Notes under the pieces: generated by a model
The model's input: only the letters and a program-made list of their open reading frames with translations
The model's database searches: none
Told to the model about the DNA's origin: nothing
Translations under genes and position numbers: made by a program
Source of the DNA: Archilochus colubris
Lineage: Eukaryota; Chordata; Aves; Apodiformes; Trochilidae
Reading direction: 5' to 3'
Assembly: GCA_023079485.1 (NCBI GenBank)
Contig: CM041108.1
Coordinates: 4,154,001 to 4,218,000, forward strand
Length of the DNA stretch: 64,000 nucleotides
In this document: one piece after another, positions 22,973-37,239 of the stretch
Numbering within the stretch: the first letter of the stretch is position 1
Layout: every line of letters begins with the position of its first letter

Positions 22973-24263
22973 CCTGAGCACCTCTGCTCCCCAACCAGCA
23001 GCTCAGCAGGATGACACTGCTCCCAGCTTGCCAAGCACTTGGGACAAAGAAGTCTATTTACCAAAGGAGGAGGAGGAGGAAGCTATTTACAGACTATGAA
23101 TTATTCAGGAACTGGAGTCAAACTGGGCAAAGAGTTTCTAACAAAAAAACAAAAATGGAAAAGGATCACAAGGAAAAGTCCAAATATTTCATCTTGGCAT
23201 TTTTAGCATTTCCACAAAAAACAAGTGGAAATCAATACTGAATCACATTGCTAATTTATCTTTTTCTTCCTCCCCCCACACTTCTATTATTTCATTCAAA
23301 CCAGCCTGCAACTTAAAATATAATAATGACTTTGGGGTTTAGAATAGGACAGCACATTTTCACACCAAGATATAATTTGAGGGATGGGAATAAGAGACAG
23401 AGCCACTTTGGTCACCAATTCTTCCTTTGCTCCTGCCTCAATCACAGTCACCATCACCTCCCTCCCTCTCTTTTAGGCACAAGAGGATTCAGGACAAGAC
23501 TAAGAGCAGGATGATTGCTTTTTCTCCTCTTACAAGGTAAAACCATGTGAACAACCAGTGGATAACTTTCTAAGTCCAGACACTATCAAAATAAAGAGTA
23601 GTCAGTGGAGAATACACCCACATCTTATTAGTGCAGTCATTGGCACTGCTTGTCCCACAGCAGACTCCTGCAGCACTGTTGAATTTTTAACAAATATAAT
23701 TTTAAACAGTTACATAGAGGGTAGATTTTATTTTACAGGAGAAATGGTTGTCTCTCAAGTTGATAAAATTATCTCCACAGGCAGCAATGTCCTTAAATGC
23801 TGACTTTGAGTGTTTCATCTGTTACCTTATCTCTCTCCAATTTTCTGGCAAACATTCTCACACTATTCCATTTGTTTAATTCTTGGGCCAAATATTGAAG
23901 TCCTGACACAGGCAAAGTCTTTAATCTGCCTTCTGAAGTTACCTGGAGTTTTGTTCTTTTTTTGTACCTTTTTGCATGAAATTTCTTGGTTCAGCTATTT
24001 TTAGATTACATTTATTTCGACATCCTCCATCTCATCTCAGCACTTCCCAGCAGGGCCATCCCCTTTTATATCCAGGGAAGGGAAGCAGAAGAGTCCAAAT
24101 TCCCCATTTCAAGAAAACTGGGGGATCCCATGCTGAATTGTCCACTGGACATTTGGAGAACATCAGGATTTCAAAAGCTGTGTGTGCTTTTAAAAAGCAG
24201 AAGCTGCCAAAAAGCACCTGAAAATCATTAACCACCCCTGAGAAGGGCAATGAGAATTTTATC

Positions 24264-24306
24264 TTCTTTTTTTTTTCTTTTTTCTTTTTTTTTTTCCTTT
24301 TTTTTA
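24264..24306. repeat. Poly-T/polypyrimidine tract
   Basis: About 43 bases of T with a few C. On the transcript strand this is a poly-purine run. Confidence 0.8.
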
Positions 24307-24550
24307 AGTGGGAGTTACAGACGACTACCTAGGAAGGAAAAGCCCTAGAAGTTTACACTCACTGTAAATTGGTTTGAAGTGCTGGCAGCAGCAGAGACAG
24401 AGAGTGGAGCAACATATCATTTGAGCATTTTGAAGCAGTGATTTCAAAACTTTCCAAGTTATTGACAAAACAGCAGGATCACATCACATTTACTCACATC
24501 AGTGTTACAGCCCAGGCTGCTGAATCAGTGCTTGCAGCACTGGGGTCACA

Positions 24551-24587
24551 CACAGACAAACCCAGACACAAACCCAGACACAAACCC
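24551..24587. repeat. 12-bp tandem repeat, about three copies
   Basis: CCCAGACACAAA is present twice in full (24561-24572 and 24573-24584), with a partial copy before and after. Confidence 0.85.
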
Positions 24588-27500
24588 TGCTCAACCCAGC
24601 CAGAAAAGCAGCTGAGGGACCTCTAGCCCCAACGGAACCCTGAGGTTCTGACCACACTTTGGATCAGCTCCAGAGCTGCTATGCAAAACTCACAGTCTTG
24701 GTTTCCTCCCTTAGGTCTCAATTCTTGTGGTGCTACCCCAAAAAAAATGTCCTGAGGAGCCCTTGCCAGCCACTGGCCATTAAGAATTACATCTCGACCA
24801 GCAAAGCATCAGATACAGGACCTCAGATGTCTTTTGCCTTCTCTTCCACAGCTCCCTCCCCAGACTCTCAGGTTTGTCAGCATTTCTCACATGAAATGAG
24901 AAGGTGTAAGAGGGATGATCACACACAGAGAGGTCAGAGATGCAGTAGGACAAGTGAGAGATGGCAGCCTCTGGCTCCACTCCCCACCAGCCTCCTCCTC
25001 CATTTCTCTCTAGCACTGGCCACATCCATCTATTAGCACCAGGCAAGGGGTTTTATGATGTTTTTTGTGCAGGTAAACACAGCAAACATTTTGTATCTGC
25101 ACCTAAAAGCAGCCACAGAGAGGGAAAACCACGCTGCTTCTGGACTTGGGCAAGGAAAAGCAGATAAAAGCCCCATTTTCCAGCCAAAGCAGTGGAAGGA
25201 AATGCCTGCCTGCCACTTGAGAAGGATGCTGGAGTGAACATCCTGGTTTTTCTCTGCCAAAGCACTGTGGGATCATCATGCTAAAATGGGTGGTTCTGAT
25301 TTTAGACTCTGCAAAGATAAAACTGCACAGGGATAACCACTCCAGGCAAGCTAAGAGCTGCCAGGGTCTGGGAAAGGGTCCCAGCACTTTCAGCTCTGGG
25401 GGACAGACCCCAAAGGCCACCTCTCCTGTTTGCAGCCTGGTTTGGTGAAAAGGAGAAGCCCAAGATTCCCAGAGAAGCAGCTGCCTTTGCATCACCAGCT
25501 CAGAGCTAATAGCAAAGCTAAATAATAAATACAGCACCTGCTGGGCTCTGCTGCAGGAGCAGCAGGGTTGTAATTACCCAGGACATGGAGCACAGAGGGG
25601 ATGCTGTGTTCACCTCACACATCACCTACTGCTAAGAAAGGCTTCCCTCTACTTTGATTTTTGAGCATGAACCCAAGGAACAGCTGTCAGCAACAGGAAT
25701 ACACCTTGGGGTTCCCCAAACACAAGCATGCAGGTGCCTACAACCTGTACCCACAAACATCTGGTTGATGGAGGTGCTTGCAGAATTCCCAGGGAAAGCA
25801 ACACAAGGAGACTCCCCCACCACTACACCTGGGCCACCAAGCAGTGGGAACAGGCACTGGCATTCCAGACACAGGAGGTGAGGGAAAAAAGGGAGAGGAT
25901 TTTTTTTTCTCCAAGCCTAACATCTGAGTTTCTACCCTCAAAGGAAGAAACTGGGATGTCAATCCTCACCGTTCTCTTCACCTCCTCAGTCCTCAAGTTC
26001 CTCCTGCCTTCTGCTCTTCAAAAGGCAGGAAAGGGGAAGAAAGAGAGTTCAAACCCCTTTGCTGTGAAGTAATTTTTGCCTTGCCTTACCCACCCTCCCA
26101 ACAGCTTCTGCTTCCTTACAGCTGCAAGGTGCAGCTGTCTCTCTCTTATCTCCCCACAAGAAGCCATCAAATCTGCTTTCTGCCCATGTGCAGCAGTGAA
26201 TCACACAGATGACTGGGATATCTATTCCAGTGCAGCCTAAAATTCCACACAGAGGGAAGCAAGATGACATTTTTTTCATGCAACACAAAGTAGAAAGCCT
26301 CAGAAGCCAGCACAACACTTAAAAGAACGAGGCTCTTTAGCAACTTACTGCATTCATCTTTGTGCACTTATCTCAGACTCATCCTCATCTCAGCTTCAGG
26401 GAAATAAACCAAACCAAGCCCCTTTGCTGAAGTTTCCACCAAGAACTTGAGGACTTTGATCAGCCTCTACACCTCCACCTCTTGCATCCTCTTTACTGTA
26501 CTGGCAGCTTTCTACCAGAGCAAGGGAGCCTGGCTGATGGAGAGCTGTTCCTAAAGTATCCTGAATCTGCTATTCCCAACAGGAGTGGGCCAGCTAAAAA
26601 CCAATTTCCTAGGTCCTTCAGGGTGGCAGTGGGGATTTTTTAACAGCTGGTGGATCATGGGCTGGTCCCTGGCTCCTCTCTGCACAGCACAAGGCTGTAG
26701 CTTTCTTTTTCTGTTAAGCTCTAAAATTCAAGAGAATCAAATAAATCAAGACTATACTGAATAGTTTCAAGCTCTCTCTGGAGATCAAGGTCCCTAAATA
26801 CCAAGCAGAATTATGGACGATTTGTTTCTCAGAGGAAGCAACTTGCTTCCAAAACTACTTATACATTTTTAATGACTGTGTGAGCTGGTACACTTCTTCA
26901 TTGCTATTGCCAGATCTTCCTGATATTCTGAGATTTTTGCAGACAAATTCTTACACAATACAGCAAAAGCCAGAAGGCAGAATAAAATATTAAATCACAG
27001 AATGAAACTCTCCTCCTGTGGCTGTCACACCCCTAGTGAAGACATCCCTGAACATGAGCCAACTCTTCTTCTTCTTTCCCTTCTTCCCTTTGCCCAAATT
27101 GCCAAGACACTCAAGAAATCTGGGTTCATTGCTCTTTCTGGCCACACTTCCAGACACCCCCACCCTGCAAAATGTGTTTGCCACCTGCCCTGCCACATCT
27201 GGCCCCAACCAGGCTTTCATAAACCCCAATGTGTGCTTTATCCTGAGGCAACCTTCTACTGCAAAACCCCTAAGCTGTCATCTGCGAGCTCAGTGAGAAA
27301 CCACAAACACCCTTTAAGAATTGGCAGCAACTTCAGCCTTACCCAGGGAATCAGGAGACAGCCCAACTGCTAGTTTGGAGGTGGCTTTGGTGGTGATGGA
27401 TCTTTCTGTGCATCACCAGAAGCTTGATGAATGGTGAGAAAATGCAGCTCAAGCAAAGCTAGAGTAATCCTCACAGCTGAGACAACAAATCTAACAGCTG

Positions 27501-28506
27501 CAGAGCAGCAAGGAATTCTGAAATACTGTCAGGAAATATCAACAAACAACTTAACAGAGATTTTTTCATTCTTTCTACCAGGAAAAAGAGCTCTTTCCTT
27601 CTGCAAAGCTTCGTCTGCAGGGAGGTCTCACGCTTCAGTGGAACTGACAAGAGGGAAAAAAGTTGAAAAACAGTTCAACAGGTGACTGGTGCTGGGCTTG
27701 AGAAAGTACCTGAGTGTCTCAGGGGGAAGGGAGGAACTGAATTGCAAAGCCTGCTGCAGGGATCCAGAGATGCAAGTTCAATTAAACTGAAAATTCACTC
27801 AATTTAAAGCTAGGAACAATACATTTTCCTCTGCAAAAAGCATAATTAGTGTGGGTAAATCATTACCACTAGGTATTGTTGCAGTCAAAACCTCAGTAAG
27901 GCTGAGAGAAGGCTCAGGCATTTATAAAGAGAACGAATAGCTGCATTTACAATAGCCAAGTTTTTAAAAAGAAAATAAGATTTTTGGGTGGTGTGTAAAC
28001 CCTTCATGCTGCAAGGCACCCACTAACTCCTTGTGTTTGAGGGTTAGAAGCAGCTCTGCTCGGGGCAAGCCTCATCCCCTGCTTCAGGAGGCAGCTGGTA
28101 CTAAAAAAGGATACATCACAATATGAAACACATTTCTAGTTCCAGTCTAGCAATTTCTATGTCCCCATTAAAACTACGTCTCCTTTCAGAGTCCATCAGC
28201 ACTAAAGAGCCTGCTTTACCTTCAGCCTTTCCTCTTCTGGCATTGTCCTCACAATATTCATGCCGTGGCTTGCCAGGGATGAACTCCTCTGAGGTGTCAT
28301 ACCCAGTGGTATCTCTCTTCCCCAGGTGTCAGGGGGATAAAAGACCCTCTGACTTTCCTGCCAGGGATGGCACAGCTCCCTGAGGGTCATTCAGCCAGCA
28401 TTGAAGAAGGTGATATTCAAGGGAAGGTGATATTAGTGATAAACACTTGCTCAGCTGATACAGAAAATGGATTTGATTTTTCATTCTCCCAGCTGTGCTC
28501 TTTTAT

Positions 28507-28568
28507 CTCTCTCTCTCTTTTTTTCCTTTCCTCCCCCCTTCATGACTTTTCAAAAAAAAAAAAAAAAA
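28507..28568. repeat. CT dinucleotide/poly-T tract followed by poly-A
   Basis: CTCTCTCTCT runs into poly-T and mixed pyrimidines. After a short unique piece come seventeen A. Confidence 0.75.
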
Positions 28569-31500
28569 GCAAAAAAGCAAGAAACTTCAAGGAGAAAAGA
28601 ATTCTGGAGGCAGTGAAGCAGAAGGACAAATGTATTCCTGACATTTCTTCTTCCTGTGGATTATTTTCTTTAACTTTCCCTCTCCACAATCCTGAGTTCT
28701 CTCATCTCACCCTTCTCACCAACACCATCAACTTTTCCTATCACTGCTTAGAGATAAAAGCAATATGTACCCATCCTGATTCCTCATCCCCCCTGCACAC
28801 AGACTCAGCTATGTCCCAGGTAGATTTTCCCCAGCATTATCAACCCCAGACCTGTGAGCACACAGAGAATTCAGCAATTCCAGTTCCAGCCTGAGTCAGA
28901 GGACATCTCTATTCAATTACCTGCTCCTCCACAGGCTTCTCACACGACCTATCAGCCCAGCCAGGGGCACTCAATACTTGAAAGCTTTATTGGCACAGCC
29001 AGGTGAATTACAAGTGTGAAAAAAACCCCCTCCTGCCCCCTCAGAGTCAAGCTTACAAAATACCCATTACAGACATCAACTTCAGAGCATTTGTTGGGGC
29101 AGCTTATTTTATTCTAGGCAGGGTTTTCAGCTGATTCTCTTCTAGGAAATGGTGCCAGGCCAACCAAAGTGTCAGGCTCGTGGAAGGACCCAGTCTGCAT
29201 GCTCTGCTCTGAGAGCTGTATCTATCACCCCATGATGGTTAAAACAGTCTTTTAACCATTTTAATCACACAGCTAATGAGAATTACCAGGGCTGTGCACC
29301 TTGGATAAATTTTCAGGACAGGTTTGACTTGAAATCATCTAAAAAGAAGCAAGAAAATCTGTGTTGAACTCCCAGCAGCCGGGAGTCACAAAAGCCACAT
29401 GCCACATTTATTCAGCAGAAAACTCCTACCCACTCCGTGGCTCATCATTTCCATTAAACCACCTCTGGAGCAGGAGAGAGCAGCTGCTTTGCACTGCATC
29501 CAGCATGCAGCCAAGTACAAGCAAGTGTTTTCAGAAGAGGAAATACAAACTGATGCCTCCAGCTGAGGTGGCACAGGGAAACTCCGAGCTGAGCTGATTC
29601 TCAATTCTCAACAATGCTCTTCTTGCAAAGAGGCCTGGGGAAACCTGAATGAGGAAAACCAGGCAGAGCCTTGGCTTCATAAAAAGCTTAACCAGGAAAA
29701 AGGAAAAAATCCTTTAAACCAACACATTTTTTATATTAATAAATAGATAAAATGGAGATTTGAAATATCACTTTTGCTCCAAAGGAGAACAAACCCAACA
29801 TGAACATGTGAACCAGTGATATCCCACTGCATGAAACTGGGGACATCAGCTTTTTTTTTTGCAGAAAATAGACCCCAGCAACAGTCCTATCCTACAGCAA
29901 AGATGGAAATGCAAAACAAAGCAGTTCCTTTCACAGGAGGGCACACACAGACCCAGCTCAAGCTGTTCCTCAAGAGCAGGTGGCAGGACACAAGCTCAGC
30001 CCAAATACTGCTCTTACCCCAATGGCATTCAACCCTCAGCTCTCCTGACTTGCTTGGCTTTTTCTACCAAGCTGTGATGGGAGTGCTCATGCTGGAAGAA
30101 AAAACAATCACCTGGACACCAGCTTTATGATGTGCCAAGGACTGTGTCCAAAATAAAGTGCTTTAAGGAACCCTTTCCATGAGACCTCCCTTAGACTCAG
30201 TGCATTCCCTTTGGTCACAGAAATCAGAGCTGCTCAGAAAACCATTTTCCCCTCCATGAAACTGATGATTTTTCCAGCTCCACCTTTTCACAGTTCTGTT
30301 TGGGTATGTATATGAACTTCTGCAAATCTGCTCTCAGCTGTTTGGCTCACACTGATTTCACCTTCTTGAAGCCTGTCTTGCAAAATACTGTCTTCTTTTG
30401 AAGCAGATCTTCAGGGTTTGGTGTTTTTCTTTCCACACAAAGACCAATATTTTCCCACAAAATTTCCTTTTATCAAAAATGCTTTGATGGAAAAAATTTC
30501 AGCTCTGTCATAAGAAAAAAATCCAACAAGCTCTAACCCCAATTTGTTGTTAGTGAAGAATTACTGCTACCACTGAGTCTCTTTACACATGAAGTTCTAA
30601 AATATCTGAGAAGGTATCAGGAGTCTATGGGGAGAAGAAGCTCTTAAATGCATCAACCTGATGCATCAACAGAACAAAGATTAATCTATTTATTTCACTT
30701 AAAATCTTGGGCAGATTCAAAAGGGAAAAGAAAGGAAAACAAAGAAGCCTCTACCAAATCCACCTGCAAGAAGTGGTTTATGGCTAAAAAGCTAGATTTG
30801 CTTCTTTTTTCCAGCTGACAAAAATGTAAGTGAAAGAAACAGATTCATTTCCCACCTATCACCCAGAGAACATTTTGATGCATGCAGGCTCAAAATGCTT
30901 GTATTTTGGGGCTTTGGGGGGGCTGTTTGTGAATGGCTGAAGATTCTAAAGCTTGGCTTGTATGTTTTAAGGGAGGAGGAAATTTTGGGTGTGGGCTTGG
31001 GAGAGAGTAAGGAGTCACATTTGATAGGAAACCAAAAGGTCTACAGGGATAACACAGAGTTAAATGCAGCAATAGAACTGCAGACAACAACCAGATGCAG
31101 AATTGCTGCTGAAGTAATGAATGGAATGGCTTGGAGAAAGTCTTGGAAAACAAAGCAGAAGCAAAGTTCAAGCTGGTAGGCAAGGTTGTGTTTAAAAGGC
31201 ATTAATTTTCATGAGAGAAGCTTTTAATCCTATTTGTAGTGTAAGTGGCACAAAAAAAAATTATTTCAAAGCAGAAACCTACATGTTTGATTAACAGTTT
31301 AACACCAAAAAGCATCTCATTAGAGCTGCAGTGCTGCTGTGTTCCTGAGATGCCACGGTCAAGTCCCAGAGGGTCAGAGGAGAATGGGCAGCTCTGGCAT
31401 TTTTCCCTGATTTGCTGGAAACAAGAGGCCAAATCCCACATGGAGCAGAGAAGTGAGAGGAGTCCTGAGCACCTGAGAAAACAGCACCCAGACAAATGCA

Positions 31501-33968
31501 AGTTTACAGTGTTCCAGGGAGCAGTATAAGGGGAGAAAAAAATCACAATGGAACAGGGTTTCCATTTAAAAAATAAAGATTCTTAAAACTAACTCAGTGT
31601 GAAATCAGCCCTCACCTTTCTGGCTCAGAGTGATGATGGTGAAAGGGCAGGAGAGAGGCAATGTTTGCTGGCAAAAGGAAATTTCTTAGTAAGCCTGTTG
31701 ATACATTCCTGGGCAAAAAGCAGAGAAATCTTCACATGCACATCCTTGGCAAACAGCTGCTCAGCTTTTTCCCTCATGACAGCCCAGAAAACTCACCAAG
31801 ATCCATGACTTCTCCCCACAGTTTTGGCTCTGGCATCTCTTAATCTCTCACCGTCCTCTTCTCTCTGTCTCGTGGCCTTTAATGTATTTTTTCTAAGGCT
31901 TGGAGAGCCTTTTGTGTAAGAGAAAATATGGACACAGTGCAGTTTGCCTGATGATACATGAAGTGCTTTTGAACAAAGCACTATTAAAGTTTCATAAGCC
32001 TCAAGATAACTGCTTTATGTCTGCTTTATCCTTTGTTTCTCAACTATCTGACTGCTTTGCTTCGGATATGGCCATAACATACACAATTCATGGACAACCC
32101 CAGATTCCCATAAGGTTTTTAAGTCTTTTACCATTTCTCCATTCAGGCACCACAGCTCTCATTGCCAGAGACCTTGCCCAGACAGAGTCACTCCTGCAAG
32201 ATACCCAAGTTCTCTGAAAATACTGATATGACTTGCACTCCTGAATTGCCACTCTAACCATAGGAAAGCCCTGAGGAAAACCCCAGCCCAGAAAAGAACT
32301 TCACATTTTATTCAAACAGAGCTTATGTTTTACCATCCCTGTGAAGACTTAAGGATAAATCTCATGGTTTTCAGGCCTCTCCTCCATCCTTACCCCAGGG
32401 CAAGGATTCCCTTCCTATCTGCAGGGTGACATTTGCAGAAGAAAGACATCACACTTGAGGGTTTTATGCAGGGTTTTGATGTGGAGCAAGCAAAGATCAC
32501 TTGGCTACATTAACAAAGCAGAACACACAGGCCTACAAAGGCACAGGACGTTGCCTCAAGAGTAAAAACCAAATTTATTCACAGAACAAATTCATTCTGA
32601 CCACCTTGCCTTTTTGTTGCTCCAAGTTAGCTATAATCAGCCTGTCTGTGCTCTTGACTTAGCAGCATTCTCCAAACTGCTCCCAGAGCACTCATCCTCA
32701 TCAGTGAAATCCAATTTCCAAACCGAGCAAGGAAAAACCTTTTCCAGGGTTGGCTTTTCAGTTGTTCTCATCACTGGCTTAACATCAATTCCAGTTAAAT
32801 GAGGGAAGTACAAAGCAACTAAGTGATGCCCATGCTGAGCACTCTGAAAGCCCTGATCACATCATTCTCTTTCAGCTATAAGCATAAATTGTCCTCATTA
32901 GCCAGCCTTCTCCCAACTTTAATGTCTGCATCTTGACCTATAATCCATCCAAAATCCAGCACCATGTTCCAGTGCAGCTGTTATCCCTGAGCCTCAATTC
33001 ACAGCCTGTCTGGCCAAGTGGACTCAGACATCTGACATCCTGAATTTGCTCTCTCTAATCCAAACACTTCCAGCTTGGTCTCAGGACCAGAGAAAGTGAG
33101 GCTTACACAGTTGGTGCTTTCAATACCCATCCCTAATAAACCCGGAATATGTTGGCCATTTTCCAAGAAAATTTCATGGGGACACAGACCCACAGGACGA
33201 TTGGTTTCTATGGAGTTTCATGAAATAATAACCTGGTGGAGGAGAGAAAGATTTCTCCACAGAGGGAAGGACTGAGAGTTTAGCTCAGCTCCCATTAGGC
33301 ACCAAGGAATCCACAAGGGAAAGATGTTATGCATGCCCCAAATAGAGGGAAAATCATCAATTAGAGTTTCCTGAACTCAGCCATGAGGCACAAACTGTTC
33401 ACCACACTGCCTCAACTCCCCAGCTTCCAGGATCCACTTGGGTTTCCTCTCTCCACCCCCTGGGATTCAGCTCAGACACGTTCCAAGCAGAGCTTTTGAG
33501 CTGCTGTGATTCAGCACAACTCATTCTGAACCAGTTTGGAGCCCAGCAGGCTTCCAGCTCCCCCAGCCACCCAGTAGCCATCCACCCAGCTGATGCTTGA
33601 CTAACTGCTGGCAAATGGCAGCCTGGCAGCCTCTCCATCTCCTCCTGCCCCCAAAAAGAAAAGCTATTAATGCTCAGCTCCACATTGCTCCTTTGCAAAA
33701 GTAGCTTAGATACTGCTGGAGAGGGACAAACACCCAGTGGGACAGATACCATGGAGCCATTTGGAAGGGGAAGGGATGCAGGAGCTCATCAGCCCCCCAC
33801 CCAGCCTGAGCTCTTCCCCCAGCAGCTCTTCCTCCTCCTCCTCCCTCCCCCTCCATCTCTCAGCCTGCTTTGCCAGAAGTTAAATCACTCACATTGGGGG
33901 CTGCATTTTATCTCTGCCACCCCCCACCAATGCTGTTGCTTCACAAACAAATCCTCAAAGAATGCAAA

Positions 33969-33993
33969 GAGAGAGAGAGAGAGAGAGAGAGAG
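33969..33993. repeat. (GA)n microsatellite, about 12 copies
   Basis: An uninterrupted GA dinucleotide repeat of 25 bases. Confidence 0.95.
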
Positions 33994-35639
33994 TGACCCC
34001 GTTGGGCAGATGCTGCTGTTAACAGAACAAGGGCAGCCTGGGGTGTGCAAATAGAGCCTTAAATTAAAAACACAACCAACTGCTATCACCCCCTGGGTGC
34101 TGTACCAATAGCCCCTGCCCTGAAGACACATCTGCATCCATCACTCTGTTCCCAAGCAGCTCTAACTACAAAAAGCAGCTCTTCTGCTGAGATGCCAAGC
34201 ACATGGCTGTCTCACACCTGGATTGCAGGCACCAATCTGAACATCATCCTTGGGATATTAATTTCACTCAGTGACCAAATCTTTCTCAGCTCAAGCAGCT
34301 GCAGGGTGCAGGAAGATGGGATGTGGGAGGAGGGTGGTTTGACACTGACACAAGAAGAAATGGTGAAATGCTCAAACTCCTGCAGTGACACCAGGCAGGA
34401 GCAGCCTGAACGATGCAGCAAGGAACGAATGGTGCAGAAAGCTTTTGAGACACCAAGGAAAAAACCCCAACATTCTCAGCAATAAACAGTGCAGAATTTC
34501 CCGTTGCTGAAGTGCTGGATTAACCCTGGCCCCCAAACAGCCTCAGAAGCATCATCCTACAGGACCTCTGCTGACAGTACCCAATGTCCCTTCAGATCAA
34601 GCTTCTCTCTGAAGCTGCAGTGTTTTCTCCCTCTTCTCCTTGCAAGCAGGCTGTGCAACTCCACACTCACCCAAAGCCTCCTAAAACCAGAGTTCATTTC
34701 TCTAGACAGTTGGTGTTCGTCCCAACAGGTCCCTCTTTGGGACCATTTCACCCACAAGCTGTACAAGCCCAGTAGCTCCCCAAGCCTGGCAGCAATTGCT
34801 CAGGACAACAGGCTGCTGAAAAATTTGGCAGCTCATCCAGTGCTCTGCCATGTGCAGACAGTTAAATGTGTGCCTGTCCTTTTTTTTTTTTTGCCCTGGT
34901 TCCTGCCTGCAACTGAGCATCCCCCTTCTCCCAGCCCCATGGCCACCAGCACTGCCTTTTTGCCAGTTATCTGTGTGTGTGGAGGTGGAGAGGGGCACCT
35001 GAACATGGTATTTCTGGGGAAGAGGAGGAATCAAAACCACTGAGCAGTCAGAGTCTGAAGAGGCCACATTTCTGCCCAAAAGTGAGGAGGCTGGAGGCAG
35101 AAGAGCATCCAAGTCCCAAGGAAAGAATGGCTTGCCTCCAGATACTTGAATTTATGTCAACCTGGAGACTAGACAAAGAGCCATTAATTCCTGGGCTGTC
35201 CAAGCAAGAATTGGATGAGTGACAACTTTAGCATTATGATTTCAATGGACCATATCCCCCAGGTGCCAGGGAGATGATGCTCTTTCTGGCTCTTCTGTCC
35301 AAAATGCCAAGAGAGATCCAAATCAACCACAGGCTGCCATCCTCACGTTAACAACCAGGAGCCCTCTTCATCCTCTGTGTCTTGGGAAGGCTGATAAAAA
35401 GCTGCTTGGCAGCACTGAAACCTTTTCTCTTCCTTCACCCACCTCCCCAACCTTCTCTTATGAGACTGACTGCCACTCCTGCAGGAATTGGTCTCTGGAG
35501 AGGCCACAGGATTTTCAAATCCCTCCTTCTGAGCTGACAGCAGCCTTTCAGCCCAACAACAGCTCATAATGCTTGTGAAGAGAGATATTTTTATGAGAGA
35601 TCACCCCCTCCAAATCTTTCCAAGCTCCTTTTCTTAGGC

Positions 35640-35975
35640 ACTATGAAATAATTAAAGTCTTCCATCAAATTGTACTGAAGATCTCGATGAAAAGCCTTTA
35701 ATTTCCATTCGTTTAATGTAACTCTATATCCACCAGATGAACTCTGCAGGGGGGGTTTTTTTCTTTTGGGTTTTTCTTTTTAAATCCGTTTTTAATTTTT
35801 TTTTTTTTTTCTCTTTCCCCCTCCTACAGCATCACGCTGGGAAACTTTAATTTGATTTTAGAATTTTGGGCTGTGCCACATCCTGTCAGCTGATCACAGC
35901 TGCAGTGGTAATCTTAAGCTCTCCCTATCTTTGATGTGTCACATTTAATCAGCTCATGACCACCAGCACTGATCT
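35640..35975. promoter_or_regulatory. Possible conserved non-coding element, split by a poly-T tract
   Basis: The left half has AAATAATTAAAGTC, ATCTCGATGAAAAGCC, CTTTAATTTCC and TTCGTTTAATG. The right half has CATCACGCTGGG, CTTTAATTTGATTTTAG, CAGCTGATCACAGCTG (E-boxes), GGTAATCTTAAG, TCTTTGATG (TCF/LEF-like) and CATTTAATCAGCTCATGACC. A low-complexity G/T tract at 35748-35810 separates them. The dense homeodomain, E-box and TCF-like words resemble neural enhancers; this is inference. Confidence 0.35.
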
Positions 35976-36455
35976 AAGCATGGGAGGAAAGCCTCCAAGT
36001 TAGTAAGGAACCTAAAGAGCACCAAAGTCTCCCCCAGAAACACCAAAAAACACACAGGCTCCCTCCTGAAACACCAAAAATTGGTCCAGCAACCACAGGC
36101 TTACAGCAGAGAAGTGAAGGTTTCATATTTTATCTAAATAGGGGACATGGGCAAATTGACCTTTAGCTCACAAAATAAACGACAGGGATTTCCTGCAGGG
36201 CAGAAATAGCTCTTTCCACCCCAGTGACTTTTTCAGCTGATAAACTCCTTAATGAACAAGAAGTTTCCCAATGGAGAGCCAATATCCTCTATCAGCAGGG
36301 AGGGACAAACTGTGACACAATGCCACCCTTCAGAGCAAAACCTGCAGGCAGAGGCAGCTCAGATGCCACTGGGGAAGTGGCAGAGGAATTCCTGATGGGT
36401 GCCAAAGCCTTCAGCTGCAACTGGAGGAACCAAGCTTAAGAACGACCCCCCCACC

Positions 36456-36507
36456 AAATAATAATAATAAAAAAATAAAAATAAAAAATAAAAAATTAAA
36501 GAAAAAA
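36456..36507. repeat. (AAATAA)n/A-rich low-complexity tract
   Basis: AATAATAATA grades into AAAAATAAAA repeats. Confidence 0.85.
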
Positions 36508-37081
36508 ATCTGAATTCCCCTGTTGTTATTCTGTGGCACTTCAGTCACTTCACAACCTATTTGCCTTTAGACAAATGAAGAGAATCTGCTCCCCAGACTG
36601 TTCAGGCCATCTGTGTGCTCCATGTTAACATCTCGGGAGGGTGGGCTGAGCACAGGGAGCAGGGATGGAGGGATGCAGAGCCTCCCCTCTCCCAACTGCC
36701 TTTCTGTGGCTTTCTGCAGGGTCCTGGTGCCACTGATGCTGATCCCCTCCTCCTCATCAGGCACCCACTATTTTCAATGCCCCAAACCATTCACCCTGGC
36801 ACTAGGGTAGATAACTATGGAAAAGAGAGAAAGCAAGGCTAAAATCAAAGCAGAAAGGTGCCAGAATGCAGAGCACACAGCAGAGGAGGGGACTGAGAGA
36901 AGCAAAGCCAGCCTGGGGGATGAGAAAATTGGCCACACTTGACACACGGGCTTGAGCAAGGGTGGCCCAGCATTAGTTGCAGCCAAAGAGGTGAGACAGA
37001 GCCAGGTACATACTTGGCAGATACCTGGGGGGGTGTGAAATGGCTGAGCAGGGACCATGAAGGAGAAAAACAAAACAGAGC

Positions 37082-37117
37082 AAAAAAAAAGAGAAAAAGA
37101 AAAAAAGAAAAAAAAAC
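37082..37117. repeat. A-rich tract with G interruptions
   Basis: AAAAAGA-type simple repeat of about 36 bases. Confidence 0.85.
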
Positions 37118-37239
37118 CCTCACAAGCTGCAAGAAAAAGGCTTCAACTGCTAATAGCTGAGAGCAACAGGGAAGGGAACAGAGAAAAGACAGAGGGACCC
37201 GAAGCTGCTCTGCACCCCTAGGAGAGGGAGAAAGGAATA

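Larger units (their letters stand above)
22973..33968. other. GRIK4: Probable 5'UTR-intron stretch, mostly featureless
   Basis: Unique sequence with a GGA-rich patch at 23067-23083, a pyrimidine tract at 24264-24306, a 12-bp repeat at 24551-24587 and a CT/poly-A tract around 28505-28570. I found no coding exon, no RNA gene and no clear transposon. A weak match to old sauropsid repeat words occurs around 23885-23960. Confidence 0.5.

Noticed and set aside
22711..23064. 117-codon minus-strand frame starting MVNRLL and containing the GRIK4 start
   Set aside because: It runs through both a strong acceptor and a strong donor. Only the part from 22899 to 22818 is coding; the upstream residues come from intron and 5'UTR, and the downstream ones from intron.
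24549..24590. CRISPR-like array
   Set aside because: It is a short 12-bp tandem repeat without spacers, in a eukaryotic genome.
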